From: Couchioplanes azureus
GTDB taxonomy: Bacteria; Actinomycetota; Actinomycetes; Mycobacteriales; Micromonosporaceae
Direction: 5' to 3'
DNA length: 64,000 bases
Assembly: GCF_014648355.1 (NCBI RefSeq)
Contig: NZ_BMQY01000005.1
Coordinates: 558,001-622,000 of the forward strand
Below the pieces are notes generated by a model. The model was not told the DNA's origin, did not search any database, and was given only the letters and a program-made list of their open reading frames with translations. This document shows, one piece after another, positions 44,292 through 53,074 of the stretch. The translations under genes and the position numbers were made by a program. Every line of letters starts with the position of its first letter. The stretch's first letter is position 1.

Positions 44292-44316
44292 CCATCCCAC
44301 CGGGCCCGTGGGATGG
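44292..44316. promoter_or_regulatory. perfect inverted repeat in front of response regulator
   Basis: CCATCCCAC (44292-44300) and GTGGGATGG (44308-44316) form a 9-bp inverted repeat with a 7-nt centre, 14 nt before the GTG start of the response regulator. It could be the terminator of the AlaX gene or an autoregulatory operator. Its position right at the translation start would also let an RNA hairpin affect initiation. Confidence 0.45.
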
Positions 44317-44330
44317 GTAGCGTCGCAGTC

Positions 44331-45018
<688 letters not shown>

Positions 45019-45026
<8 letters not shown>

Positions 45027-46149
45027 CCTGATCCTCATCGCGCTGTACGCGCTCGCGGCGGGCACCCTGGTCGGCGTCATCGGAGAGCTGTCGCTGCGGA
45101 TGCTGCGACGCCGCTCGATCATCATGCACATCTGCGTCATGCTCACCATCACCGTGGCCTCGGTGGTCGCGGGCATCGCCGCCGTCGCCCAGGCGATGTT
45201 CCTGTCGGCACACGACCTCCAGGTCGTGCTGATCACCGTCCTCGCGTCCGCGACGGTCAGCCTCGCGGTCGGCACCACCTTCGGACGCCGGCTCGCCGCG
45301 GCCTCGGTCTGGTCGGTCCAGGCCCGCGAGCGGGAGCGGCAGATGGAGGCGAGCCGCCGGGAGCTGGTCGCCTGGGTCTCGCACGACCTGCGCACGCCGC
45401 TCGCCGGGCTGCGCGCGATGGCGGAGGCCCTCGAGGACAAGGTCGTCAGCGACCAGGAGACCGTCGCCGAATATCACCATCGCATCCGCGTCGAGACCGA
45501 CCGCATGAGTCAGCTCGTCGACGATCTCTTCGAGCTGTCGCGCATCAACGCCGGCGCCCTGCACCTCACCCTGTCGAGCGTCTCCCTCGCCGACGTGGTG
45601 GCGGACGCCGTGGCGACGACGGCACCCCTGGCGGCGCGCCGCGGCGTCACCGTGGTCGCCCCCGGCGGGGAATGGCCGGTCATCATGGCCGGCGAACAGG
45701 AGCTCACCCGAGTGGTCGCCAATCTCCTGGTCAACAGCGTCCGATACACCCCGCGGCACGGGAGGGTCGAGATCAATGCGGGCGTCCAGGCCAACGAGGC
45801 CTGGCTCGCCGTCTCGGACACCTGCGGCGGCATACCGGAGCCGGATCTCACGCGGGTCTTCGACGTGGCCTTCCGCGGTGAGCGCGCACGGACGCCCGAG
45901 CCCCAGGAGGACGCCTTCGGCGGAGGGCTCGGCCTCGCGATCGTCCGCGGGCTGGTGGAGGCGCACGGCGGACAGGTGCGGGTCGACAACACCCCGGTGG
46001 GCTGCCGGTTCGAGGTCCGGCTGCCACTGTCGCCGGCTCCGGCAAGACACGGCGCCCGTCGGCTCCCGCCCATCGGCCCCGCCGACCCGACGCCGCCGTC
46101 CCTCTCCGGCGGTTCGGCTCCGAACCGCCCCCCGGCGGTTCGACTCTGA
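45019..46149 (+). CDS. sensor histidine kinase
   Basis: A 376-residue membrane kinase partnered with the preceding regulator. Three hydrophobic segments (about 3-25, 34-60, 66-90) with almost no extracytoplasmic loop suggest intramembrane sensing. The H-box is WVSHDLRTPLAG with phospho-acceptor H122. The N-box is LLVNSVRYTPRHG, and G-boxes DTCGGIPEPDLTRVFD and GGGLGLAIVRGLV follow. The C-terminal 40 residues are Pro-rich and disordered. It has no HAMP or PAS domain. Confidence 0.92.
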
Positions 46150-46158
46150 GTTCGCCGT

Positions 46159-46575
46159 TCACCCCCGACTCTGCTCCGGCGTCGCGGTGGACCGGCCTGC
46201 CAGGTCACCAAGAGTGGATACGACAGGTGATCCGGTGCCGGCCGAGACGACACCGAGTGCACGTTCTACCTCGACGTAGTTGGCGACATCCGCCTCAATC
46301 CCGGCGCGGTCGAAAAACTCTGCGGGTTCGAATCCCGCCGCGCGGTGACCGGCCTCCGCAGCGGCCCGGGCGGCGGGCAGGTCGTCGGCCGACGACCAGC
46401 GGATGATCGTGACCGCGTTGAAGCGCCCGGGGCCGGAGTGCTGCTCCAACAGAGTGTCTTCGAGGAAGCCCGGCTGGCTGCGCAGGATCCCATGTGTGCG
46501 GTGCACGTGTCGCCAGAACTCCTCGCGAGCGGCTTCCGGGACGACGAACTTGTCGACGCGGTGGACGATGGGCAT
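46159..46575 (-). CDS. ABM-family (antibiotic biosynthesis monooxygenase fold) protein
   Basis: A 138-residue protein. ATG 46575 follows GGAGGTCAACC. Residues 1-95 show the dimeric ferredoxin-like ABM pattern: HRVDKFVVPEAAREEFWRHVHRTHGILRSQPGFLEDTLLE, then NAVTIIRWSSADDLPAARAAAEA. Such proteins range from cofactor-free monooxygenases to heme-degrading enzymes and simple dimer modules; catalytic His/Trp residues cannot be assigned. The C-terminal 35 residues are less conserved-looking. It borders a gene-poor region. Confidence 0.75.
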   Translation of the reverse strand: MPIVHRVDKFVVPEAAREEFWRHVHRTHGILRSQPGFLEDTLLEQHSGPGRFNAVTIIRWSSADDLPAARAAAEAGHRAAGFEPAEFFDRAGIEADVANYVEVERALGVVSAGTGSPVVSTLGDLAGRSTATPEQSRG

Positions 46576-47372
46576 GGTTGACCTCCGGGCTACGGGTTGG
46601 AAGGAAGCCGAGCTTCCAACATCAACCGGACTTGAGGTCAATACCTGACCGCCGCCTGGATGTCTTCAGGCGCCTCGACTGTTGGCATACGGAAGACTTC
46701 GTGCATGCACCTCGGCAGAAATCTACCCCTGCAAGGTCACGTCATTTGGCTGACTCCCGAACAGGGGGACGGTCGTCCGGCCCTCCGGCGACGCCAACTA
46801 CAGAGGACTACGCTGCCACAGCGTTCGTGCCACCGAGCACGGCCAGTTCGGGGCTCGCCTCCTTTGTCCTGAGGGTCGCCGACCGGAGAAGCTGGGTCTC
46901 CGCAGCCGAAGCGTCGTGGTTGGTGGAGCAACATGAGGCACGCTTCAGCGTGCAACCGGGCAGCGTCGTGGTCGTAACCGAAGGCCCGAGGGTGGTCGCA
47001 TACTTTTCACGTCGAGGCGGTCCGAGAGGACGATTAGCTCCGTCCGTGCCGAGGCGCTGGCAGCTGAACCCGCATCTGTGCCTGGACGACCCGGACTGCG
47101 CCGTCACGCGCCCCCACTCACGACACCTCGACACGCCATGCCGTCAGTATTGTTCTCGCTGCTCATGGCGAGTTTTCCAGGAACAGATGTGAGATCTGAA
47201 CGCATTCGGTCAGCTGTCACGTCGACGCTCCGAAACGGGTCAGGTGGCCTCCGCAGAAGTCGGATCAACGACTCCGTCGCCATCCGTTTTCGATTGAATA
47301 CGTAACGCCATAACACCGGCCTACTGTCGTCGGCGCAGCGCCACCGTGTTCGTCGACCACAGGAGGATCACC
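46576..47372. other. gene-poor region, lower GC
   Basis: About 800 nt with no gene I can support. GC is visibly lower than in the flanks and third-position bias is weak in all frames. One plus-strand frame around 46830-47050 reads somewhat protein-like (a segment with VSAAEASWLVEQHEARF) but has no start with a ribosome binding site and an unconvincing tail. It may be decayed coding DNA. The last 60 nt contain the ribosome binding site and probably the promoter of the following secreted protein. Confidence 0.4.
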
Positions 47373-47789
47373 ATGCGCCGCTTCCTGACCGTCATCACGT
47401 TGCTCGGACTGTCACTGTTCGGGCTGATGCTCCCTGCTCCAGCGAGCGCGGCGAGTACGCTGACCGCCGACGTCACGTCCGCGACCGTGGTTGCTCGGGG
47501 CAGCGCCGTCGATGTCAACGTCACCGTCGTATGCCCGGCCGGCGCCTCGGGCTATCTCTATCTGTCCGTCACGCAGCGTTCGGGCGGCGGCGTGGCACAA
47601 GGCAGCGGCTCGACCTCCATTACCTGTACGGGCGCACCCCAGGCGGTGACGGTGCGGGCGGTCGCCCAGCCCGGCGGCGAGTTCTTCCGCCCTGGCGAGG
47701 CGATCATCTCGGGCGCCCTGTCCGTGTGCGGCCAGTTCGAATGTCAGTACACGGAGATCAACGAAACGGTCCGAGTCACTCAGAACTGA
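47373..47789 (+). CDS. secreted protein of unknown function
   Basis: A 138-residue exported protein. ATG 47373 follows a strong AGGAGG. The signal peptide spans residues 1-27 (MRRFLTVITLLGLSLFGLMLPAPASA). The mature part is beta-rich (TLTADVTSATVVARGSAVDVNVTVVCPAGASGYLYLSVTQRSGGG) with four Cys (two pairs) and may form an Ig-like domain. No family recognised. It lies alone in a gene-poor stretch. Confidence 0.75.
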   Translation: MRRFLTVITLLGLSLFGLMLPAPASAASTLTADVTSATVVARGSAVDVNVTVVCPAGASGYLYLSVTQRSGGGVAQGSGSTSITCTGAPQAVTVRAVAQPGGEFFRPGEAIISGALSVCGQFECQYTEINETVRVTQN

Positions 47790-47886
47790 GCCGCTCACTC
47801 AGCAGCGCAGACCTTCCGGCTAATCGGAGTTTTCCGGCCTCATTGGAAGGGTGAAGAACGCTCCGCGGTGCCACCAGGAAGCTCCG

Positions 47887-47919
47887 TTCGGATGGGAGTC
47901 ACTGCGGCTCCCATCCGAA
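47887..47919. terminator. 12-bp hairpin
   Basis: TTCGGATGGGAG and CTCCCATCCGAA form a perfect 12-bp stem with a 9-nt loop, 97 nt after the secreted-protein stop. It could terminate that transcript. Confidence 0.5.
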
Positions 47920-48016
47920 TTGAGCGGTTCGCCACGATCGATGGAACATTCCTGAGAGCAGGAGCCATAGGATCGGAAAAGGCACCGGCCCTGAAGGGCT
48001 GTCGACCTGCGGGAGC

Positions 48017-48265
48017 GAGTTCGCCCGCGTGCTCAGGCCTGGTGCTTGGCTGCTGACGGCCTTCCAGGCCGGTAACGGCGAGCGCGTGGAGCGCACCAGC
48101 GCCTATGGACGTTCCGTGTCCCTGACCAACTACCGTCACGACCCGCAGCACCTGATCGCCGTGCTCGCCGGAACGGGATTCGACGTTCACGCCCAACTGC
48201 ACCCTCACGCTGAAGGCGCCGAGCAGACACCGCAAGTCGTTATGCTGGCCCGTCGGCGTAACTGA
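48017..48265 (+). pseudogene. 3' remnant of a class I methyltransferase
   Basis: The last 82 codons of a SAM-dependent methyltransferase survive: EFARVLRPGAWLLTAFQAG, then VSLTNYRHDPQHLIAVLAGTGFDVHAQL and a typical VVMLARR terminus. The upstream sequence in this frame loses similarity at once, and the SAM-binding motif I is absent; the other frames nearby do not restore it. A GTG at 48029 could start a 78-residue product, but it would lack the cofactor site. I read it as a truncated gene in a decayed region. Confidence 0.65.
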
Positions 48266-48447
48266 GCCACATCCGGCGCCACCGCGATCCGACGTTTCCG
48301 GATGCCCGGCTGATCAGACGGCAGTGAGCCGGGGTAGCGCGGCCGCAGACCATCCTGCCGGGCGACCCAGCGGTCATGCGCATGCCCGCGAGCTACGCCG
48401 ATACCTGTGGAGTGACTCGCGGCGGTCGCCGGGGTGGAGGTGGTCGT

Positions 48448-49008
48448 CTACCTGCCGTGCTCCCACTCAACGCGGGTCAGTTCGTACTCGACCTCGCCGT
48501 GCTCGGAACCTTCGATCGCCTCGGGCCAGTCCCCGGTGAAGTTCCGCCGGAACCTCAGACCTGCCTTCTCCATCACCCGCCGGGACCCGGTGTTGACCGC
48601 CATGGTGTTGGCGGTCACCCGCTCCACCCCGAGGTCGGTGAACCCCTTGTCGATCAGCGCTCGCGAACCCTCCGTGGCAAACCCCCTGCCCCAGGCGGCC
48701 TTGTTCAGCCGATAGCCGAGCTCGACCACGGCGGCGCTGTGCTCGTTGACGGGGCGGAACTCGAACCAGCCCAGGAAGATCCCGGTGCTCTTCTCCTCGG
48801 CGGCCCAGTAGCCGCGGGTGCCGAGGCACGGGTATACCTGCAACAACCGTGGCAGGGTCGTCGTCTGGACCGTCTCGCGGCCGGTCGGCTTGCCACCGTT
48901 GATGAAGCGCATGACCTCGGGGTCGTTGTCCAGTGCCACGAGGTGGTCGGCGTCGGCGCCGGTGAACGGGCGCAGCGACAGCCGTCCGGTTTCCAGGAAG
49001 ACCTGCAT
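48448..49008 (-). CDS. GNAT acetyltransferase
   Basis: A 186-residue protein from ATG 49008 (an ATG at 49071 is less likely). The RimJ/RimL-like pattern is clear: ETGRLSLRPFTGADADHLVALDNDPEVMRFINGG at the start, then VVELGYRLNKAAWGRGFATEGSRALIDKGF, which contains the acetyl-CoA pyrophosphate loop (W-G-R-G-F/Y-A), and NTMAVNTGSRRVMEKAGLRF. Transfers an acetyl group from acetyl-CoA to an amine or protein N-terminus; substrate unknown. Confidence 0.85.
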   Translation of the reverse strand: MQVFLETGRLSLRPFTGADADHLVALDNDPEVMRFINGGKPTGRETVQTTTLPRLLQVYPCLGTRGYWAAEEKSTGIFLGWFEFRPVNEHSAAVVELGYRLNKAAWGRGFATEGSRALIDKGFTDLGVERVTANTMAVNTGSRRVMEKAGLRFRRNFTGDWPEAIEGSEHGEVEYELTRVEWEHGR

Positions 49009-49085
49009 GTCGCGATCTTCACCGCCGGAAGCCGGGCACGCCAGCGATATCGCACCGAGTGGGAGATCCATGGGTTCGTTCGGTT

Positions 49086-49115
49086 CCGTGCCCGGACGCC
49101 GGCGTCCGGGCACGG
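49086..49115 (-). terminator. 30-bp perfect palindrome
   Basis: CCGTGCCCGGACGCC followed directly by its reverse complement GGCGTCCGGGCACGG. It lies 22 nt after the stop of the secreted-protein gene on the minus strand and before the acetyltransferase start: a strong hairpin and probable terminator. Confidence 0.7.
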
Positions 49116-49137
49116 GAACGTCATGGTCGGCGCAGGT

Positions 49138-49743
49138 TCAGGATCGCAGGATCGAGAGAATCTGGTTCAACAGGTCGACGATGGCCTGCAGCGGCGGACG
49201 AATGGGATCGAGCAGGCCGGCCACCGCGCAGAGCAGATTGCCGAGCAGGTCACCCGGCCCCGAAACCGCGGTGATGTTCAGGTGCACCCGGTCCAGATGT
49301 ACCCGCAGACCCAACAGGTCGAGATCCAGCGGCCCGAGCACCAGATCCAGGATCGGGCAGAACGCCTGGATCTCCGCGCCGGTCGCGCTTGCGGTCCCGG
49401 ACAGGAGAGGTAGCGACACGCTCTGCGTCTCGCTACCGACGGTTTCCCCGGTCGAGTCCACGAGCGTGGCGGCAAGGAGGCCGACCGCGACGATCCCATC
49501 GCCGGCGACCTCGAAGCGCTCGGGAGCGAAGGTGCCATGCACCGTGCCGGCGGCGCTCGTCGCGTCGGTGAAGGTGCCGGACACCGTGGACGTCATCGTG
49601 CCGGGCGTTTCCAGGACGCGGTCCTCGGCCGTGACCGGACCGGTACGGGCGGCCGCCGCGGCAGGCGTGGCGGCGACGACCGTGGCAGGTATAGCCAGAC
49701 AAGCGGCCACCAGCATCTTCCATGGAATGTGCGGACGTGCCAT
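49138..49743 (-). CDS. secreted actinobacterial protein of unknown function
   Basis: A 201-residue exported protein. ATG 49743 follows AAGGAAGAGAG. The signal peptide ends near residue 31 (AAAAAR). The mature part is beta-rich in the first half, then has a FCPILDLVLGPLDLDLLGLRVHLDRVHLNITAVSGPGDLLGNLLCAVAGLLD block. I recognise that block as typical of a family of secreted actinobacterial hypotheticals, with two Cys in the conserved part. Function unknown. Confidence 0.75.
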   Translation of the reverse strand: MARPHIPWKMLVAACLAIPATVVAATPAAAAARTGPVTAEDRVLETPGTMTSTVSGTFTDATSAAGTVHGTFAPERFEVAGDGIVAVGLLAATLVDSTGETVGSETQSVSLPLLSGTASATGAEIQAFCPILDLVLGPLDLDLLGLRVHLDRVHLNITAVSGPGDLLGNLLCAVAGLLDPIRPPLQAIVDLLNQILSILRS

Positions 49744-50020
49744 CTCTCTTCCTTTCGGCCGTGACGAGTGACCCAAGCCAGTTGACCGTCACAGCCGAAG
49801 GAAAACCCGTCGATCTACGTCGCTGTCTCAGATGGTGCTGACTGCAAGTTGCATATCGTTAAAAGCGATTCCGCGTCATAAGAATGACCGGATATTGCTA
49901 CCGGGTCGTCCGCCTCGAACGCGTGGTCCGGCGGCCGGACATACACCCGGACCCAGCGACCGTCCGTCGCGCGCTCCGCGTGGTCGGCCAGCGGCACGGC
50001 GGTCCCGCAGCCCGCAGCAG

Positions 50021-50185
50021 GTCGACCTCCGCCACCCGCGCCCGGGGCAGGTCGACCTCCGCCAGCTCCGCCTACACCCACAGCAGGTCGACCTCGACCA
50101 GCTCCGCGCAGACCCACAGCGGGTCGACCTCGACCAGCTCCGCCCAGGCCCGCAGCAGGTCGACCTCGACCAGCTCCGTCCGCAA
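50021..50185. repeat. 36-bp tandem repeat array
   Basis: The core GTCGACCTC starts at 50021, 50051, 50087, 50123 and 50159: one 30-bp step, then three exact 36-bp steps. Units share GGTCGACCTCGACCAGCTCC. Because 36 is a multiple of 3, the repeat can lengthen a reading frame without shifting it. On the minus strand it encodes the 12-residue unit AELVEVDxLxxW. The array runs across a stop codon at 50072. Confidence 0.8.
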
Positions 50186-50362
50186 CCGCTGCGCCTGCGC
50201 CCGGCCCTCGGTGATGAGCCGCTCGTTGCCGGTCGCGTCGCCGATGGCATCCCTGCCCTTGAGCAGCCCTGCCGTTGCGCATCCCCCGATGCCGGGCACC
50301 GCAACTTCCGTAAACTGAAATTTACGAGGCTCGACCCGACTGTAAACATGGACGGCGGTCAC
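50072..50362 (-). pseudogene. CsbD-like fragment with repeat-derived tail
   Basis: A 96-codon frame from GTG 50362. Residues about 35-58 (KGRDAIGDATGNERLITEGRAQAQ) match the core of CsbD-like stress proteins (GxAxGxATGxERLxxEGxAxxA). The expected lysine-rich C-terminus is replaced by three 12-residue units of the tandem repeat, ended by a TAG; two further units lie beyond that stop in the same frame. Either a degraded csbD-like gene or one altered by repeat expansion. It is divergent from the P450 gene. Confidence 0.45.
50309..50326. promoter_or_regulatory. inverted repeat between CsbD-like fragment and P450
   Basis: CGTAAA-CTGAAA-TTTACG is a perfect 6-bp inverted repeat with a 6-nt centre. 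A further GTAAAC lies 50342-50347. The site is AT-rich against a GC-rich background and is 60 nt before the P450 start: a candidate operator or promoter element. Confidence 0.4.
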
Positions 50363-50386
50363 TTACTCGCCGGTAGGCTCGGCACC

Positions 50387-51598
50387 ATGACGGCCATCGT
50401 GGAGAGTGCTGAGGCATCGACCCTGCTCGGCGAGCTGACTCGGGCGGCCGGGCGCGAGGATCCGTACCCTCGGTATCGTCGGCTTCGGGAGATCTCCCCC
50501 CTCGTGCGCGCCGACGACGGGGCGCTCGTGGTGACGCGGCACGCCGACTGCGTTGCCGTCACCCGGGATCCGCGGCTCGGCCACATGCCGCCGCACATGC
50601 TCGAGTTCCTCAGTCCCAACTGGGAGAACCATCCCGCGTTGCGGCAGCTGTTCACCAGCATCTTGACGATCAACCCGCCGGATCACACCCGGCTGCGCCG
50701 GCTGGTGAGCTCCTCCTTCACCGCCCGCCGCGTGCAGGCGTTGCAACCGCGGATCACCGAGATGGTGGACGACCTGCTCGACCGGATGGCGGGCGACGTC
50801 GACTTCGTCGAGGCCTTCGCCTTTCCGCTGCCGGTCAACGTCATCGGCGAGCTGCTGGGAGTTCCGGAGCCGGATCGCGCCCAGTTCCAGGGGCTCGTCC
50901 GGGACTGGACACTGGTGCTCGAGACCGTCACCTCCGACGTACTGGAGATCGCCGATCCCGCCGCCGCCACCATCCGCGAGTATCTTGCCGGGCTGACCGC
51001 CGAGCGCCGCAGGAAGCCCGCCGACGACATGATCAGCGCGCTTGTCGCGGCTGAAGAGGACGGCGAGAAGCTCACCGAGGACGAGCTCCTCACCATGGCG
51101 GCGCTGCTCTTCGCGGCCGGCTTCGAGACCACCACCAACCTGCTCGCCAACAGCGTCGTCGCGTTGCTGCGCAACCCCGATCAGCTCGCCCTGTTGCGCG
51201 ACGACCCGGGCCTGGCGCCGGGCGCGGTCGAGGAGCTTCTCCGGTACGACACACCGGTGCAGCTGCTGGCGCGGGTCGCCTGGGACGACATCGAGCTGGC
51301 GGGCGTACCCGTCTCCGGCGGCGAACGGATCGTGGCGTACATCGGGGCGGGCAACCGCGACCCGGAGCGTTTCCCGGACCCCGACCGCCTCGACCTCACC
51401 CGCCAGGACAACGCCCCCCTGTCGTTCGGGGGCGGCATCCACTACTGCCTGGGGGCGCCGCTCGCCCGCCTGGAGGCGCAGATCGCACTGCCCGCTCTGC
51501 TCCACCGCTTCCCGAAGCTCGACTTCGCGGGCGACCCGGGCCGCCGCGACAGCCTGGCGATCCGCGGCTACACGACGCTGCCCGTCAGTGTGAGTTGA
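50387..51598 (+). CDS. cytochrome P450
   Basis: A 403-residue soluble bacterial P450 (CYP107-like length). I-helix AAGFETTT (243-250) with the conserved acid-Thr pair, K-helix E283-x-x-R286, and heme-ligand loop FGGGIHYCLGAPLAR with C354. It needs a ferredoxin and reductase, which are not encoded nearby. ATG 50387 is preceded by a weak site. It stands alone, so the substrate cannot be inferred; it is 25 kb from the biosynthetic cluster. Confidence 0.93.
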   Translation: MTAIVESAEASTLLGELTRAAGREDPYPRYRRLREISPLVRADDGALVVTRHADCVAVTRDPRLGHMPPHMLEFLSPNWENHPALRQLFTSILTINPPDHTRLRRLVSSSFTARRVQALQPRITEMVDDLLDRMAGDVDFVEAFAFPLPVNVIGELLGVPEPDRAQFQGLVRDWTLVLETVTSDVLEIADPAAATIREYLAGLTAERRRKPADDMISALVAAEEDGEKLTEDELLTMAALLFAAGFETTTNLLANSVVALLRNPDQLALLRDDPGLAPGAVEELLRYDTPVQLLARVAWDDIELAGVPVSGGERIVAYIGAGNRDPERFPDPDRLDLTRQDNAPLSFGGGIHYCLGAPLARLEAQIALPALLHRFPKLDFAGDPGRRDSLAIRGYTTLPVSVS

Positions 51599-52413
51599 GC
51601 TGGGCCAGCCCGCCGGCGGAAGCCGAAGCGAGGCAGCCTGGCAGCGGGAACTGAGGCCAGGCCACCCGTCCGGCGGAAAGCCGAAGCAATGGGCGGCCGT
51701 CAGCCGGAATTATTGCGGCGACGCCGCCCTCGGCGAGGCTCAAGCAGCGCTGCCGGGCGGGGTGACCTGAGGTGAGGCTGCCCATCCTCCGGCAGTCGGT
51801 AATTGTGTCAATTGCTCGAGAAATAGGAGCGCCGTTGCGAATTCCACGGGGGAAGAACTCGCAACGGCGTCGTAAGAAAGAGTATCGACCGGCGCGGTTC
51901 TTGTCCATCCATCCCGTCGATCATCGGTGACCGGCCGAAACGTCATCCGGGGGTCGCCGGTCGGCGAGCGGCATCCCCGCATTCGAGGACTTGGGTGACC
52001 GCAGCGATACTCAGGGCGAGCCGGTCGGTGGAGGCGGAGACCGCCGGACCGACCCCCCCCCGCGACCAAGGAACCGCGGCAAACGTGAACTTCGCGTTCG
52101 GGCAGGACACGAACCACCCCGGCTGCCCGCCGAAGCCGGCCGCGAGACTGCCAACCGAAGTGGTCCGGCCGCGAGGACCCGGCCGCAGGACCGGAGCGCT
52201 CCGGCGGTGGAGCATCGGCCGCGGGAATGCCGACCGCAGTGGTCCGGCAGCGATGCGTCGGCTGCGGGCCGCGGGCCGCCGGCTGCGGGCCGCCGGCTGC
52301 GGGCCGCCGGCTGCGGGCCGCCGGCTGCGGGCCGCCGGCTGCGGGCCGCCGGCTGCGGGTCGCGGCGGGGACGAGCCCGCGGGCCGCTCACGCTCGCGGC
52401 ATCCGGGAGGCGG
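51599..52413. other. non-coding region with hairpin and tandem repeats
   Basis: About 815 nt without a convincing gene. 51599-51780 has imperfect repeats of a CCGGCGGAA(A)GCCGAAGC type. 51831-51840 (GCCGTTGCGA) and 51859-51868 (TCGCAACGGC) form a 10-bp inverted repeat with an 18-nt centre in an AT-richer stretch (51790-51900). A C9 run is at 52053-52061, and a 14-bp tandem repeat occupies 52281-52364. Confidence 0.45.
52281..52364. repeat. 14-bp tandem repeat, six copies
   Basis: GGCTGCGGGCCGCC starts at 52281, 52295, 52309, 52323, 52337 and 52351; the last copy diverges after GGCTGCGGG. A partial copy precedes at about 52260. The period is not a multiple of 3 and it lies past the stop of the deformylase gene, so it is non-coding. 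Each unit is itself nearly self-complementary (GCGGCC, GCCGGC). Confidence 0.85.
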
Positions 52414-52950
52414 CTACTCGGTGACGCCGACGCTGGGTGCCTCGGCGCTCTTGGCGAGGAGCTTCTTTCGCTTCTTGGCGGGGAGCCGGTCCACGTACAG
52501 CAGGCCGTTCAGATGATCGGTCTCGTGCTGCAGGCACCGCGCCAGCAGGCCGGTGCCGTCGATGCGGGTCGGGTTGCCGTGCATGTCGACGCCGGTGACG
52601 TAGGAGGTGGCCGGGCGGCCGAGTTCCGCGCGGACGCCCGGCACCGAGAGGCAGCCCTCGTCGTCGACCTCCAGGCCGCGGTCCTCGGGCAGGTGCAGGA
52701 CGGGGTTGACCACGTGGGCGACGACGCGGGTGCCCGTCTCGTCGGGGCAGTCGACGACGAACACCTGGGCGTCGACGCCGATCTGGTTGGCGGCCAGGCC
52801 AACCCCCTCCGCCGCCGCCATGCTGGCGAACATGTCGGCGACGAGCTGCTGCAGATCGTCGTCGAACACGGTCACGTCGGCGCAGCGCCGGTGGAGCACC
52901 GGCTCGCCGTAGCGGGTGATCGGTCGTGGGGTTCCGGCACGGGTCTGCAC
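52414..52950 (-). CDS. def: peptide deformylase
   Basis: A 178-residue metalloenzyme that removes the N-formyl group from nascent proteins. All three motifs are present: GVGLAANQIG (49-58), EGCLS with metal ligand C100, and HETDHLNG with H142, E143 and H146. The C-terminus is extended and basic (PAKKRKKLLAKSAEAP), common in actinobacterial paralogues. No fmt gene is adjacent, so this may be a second deformylase. A tandem repeat lies immediately beyond its 3' end. Confidence 0.95.
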   Translation of the reverse strand: MQTRAGTPRPITRYGEPVLHRRCADVTVFDDDLQQLVADMFASMAAAEGVGLAANQIGVDAQVFVVDCPDETGTRVVAHVVNPVLHLPEDRGLEVDDEGCLSVPGVRAELGRPATSYVTGVDMHGNPTRIDGTGLLARCLQHETDHLNGLLYVDRLPAKKRKKLLAKSAEAPSVGVTE

Positions 52951-53074
52951 GCGCTCAATAGTAGAGATCGGGTCGAGCCGCCGGGGTGAGCGGCCGGAGC
53001 CGCCCGCCGCCTCGAACGGGGGGGGGGTGAGACGGCGGGCAGCGGTCGGAGGGCGACCGGTGACGGCCGGGGGG

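Noticed and set aside
46494..47192. 232-codon plus-strand frame in the gene-poor region
   Set aside because: The first part lies antisense to the ABM gene, there is no ribosome binding site at any start, and composition is irregular. Only a short internal stretch looks protein-like.
50021..50185. Possible CRISPR array from 36-bp periodicity
   Set aside because: The repeats are back to back with no spacers, the first interval is 30 bp, and no cas genes occur in the window.
53018..53027. G10 run, with C9 at 52053-52061, as phase-variable tracts
   Set aside because: Both runs are outside genes and not in obvious promoter spacers. They may equally be sequencing or assembly uncertainty.
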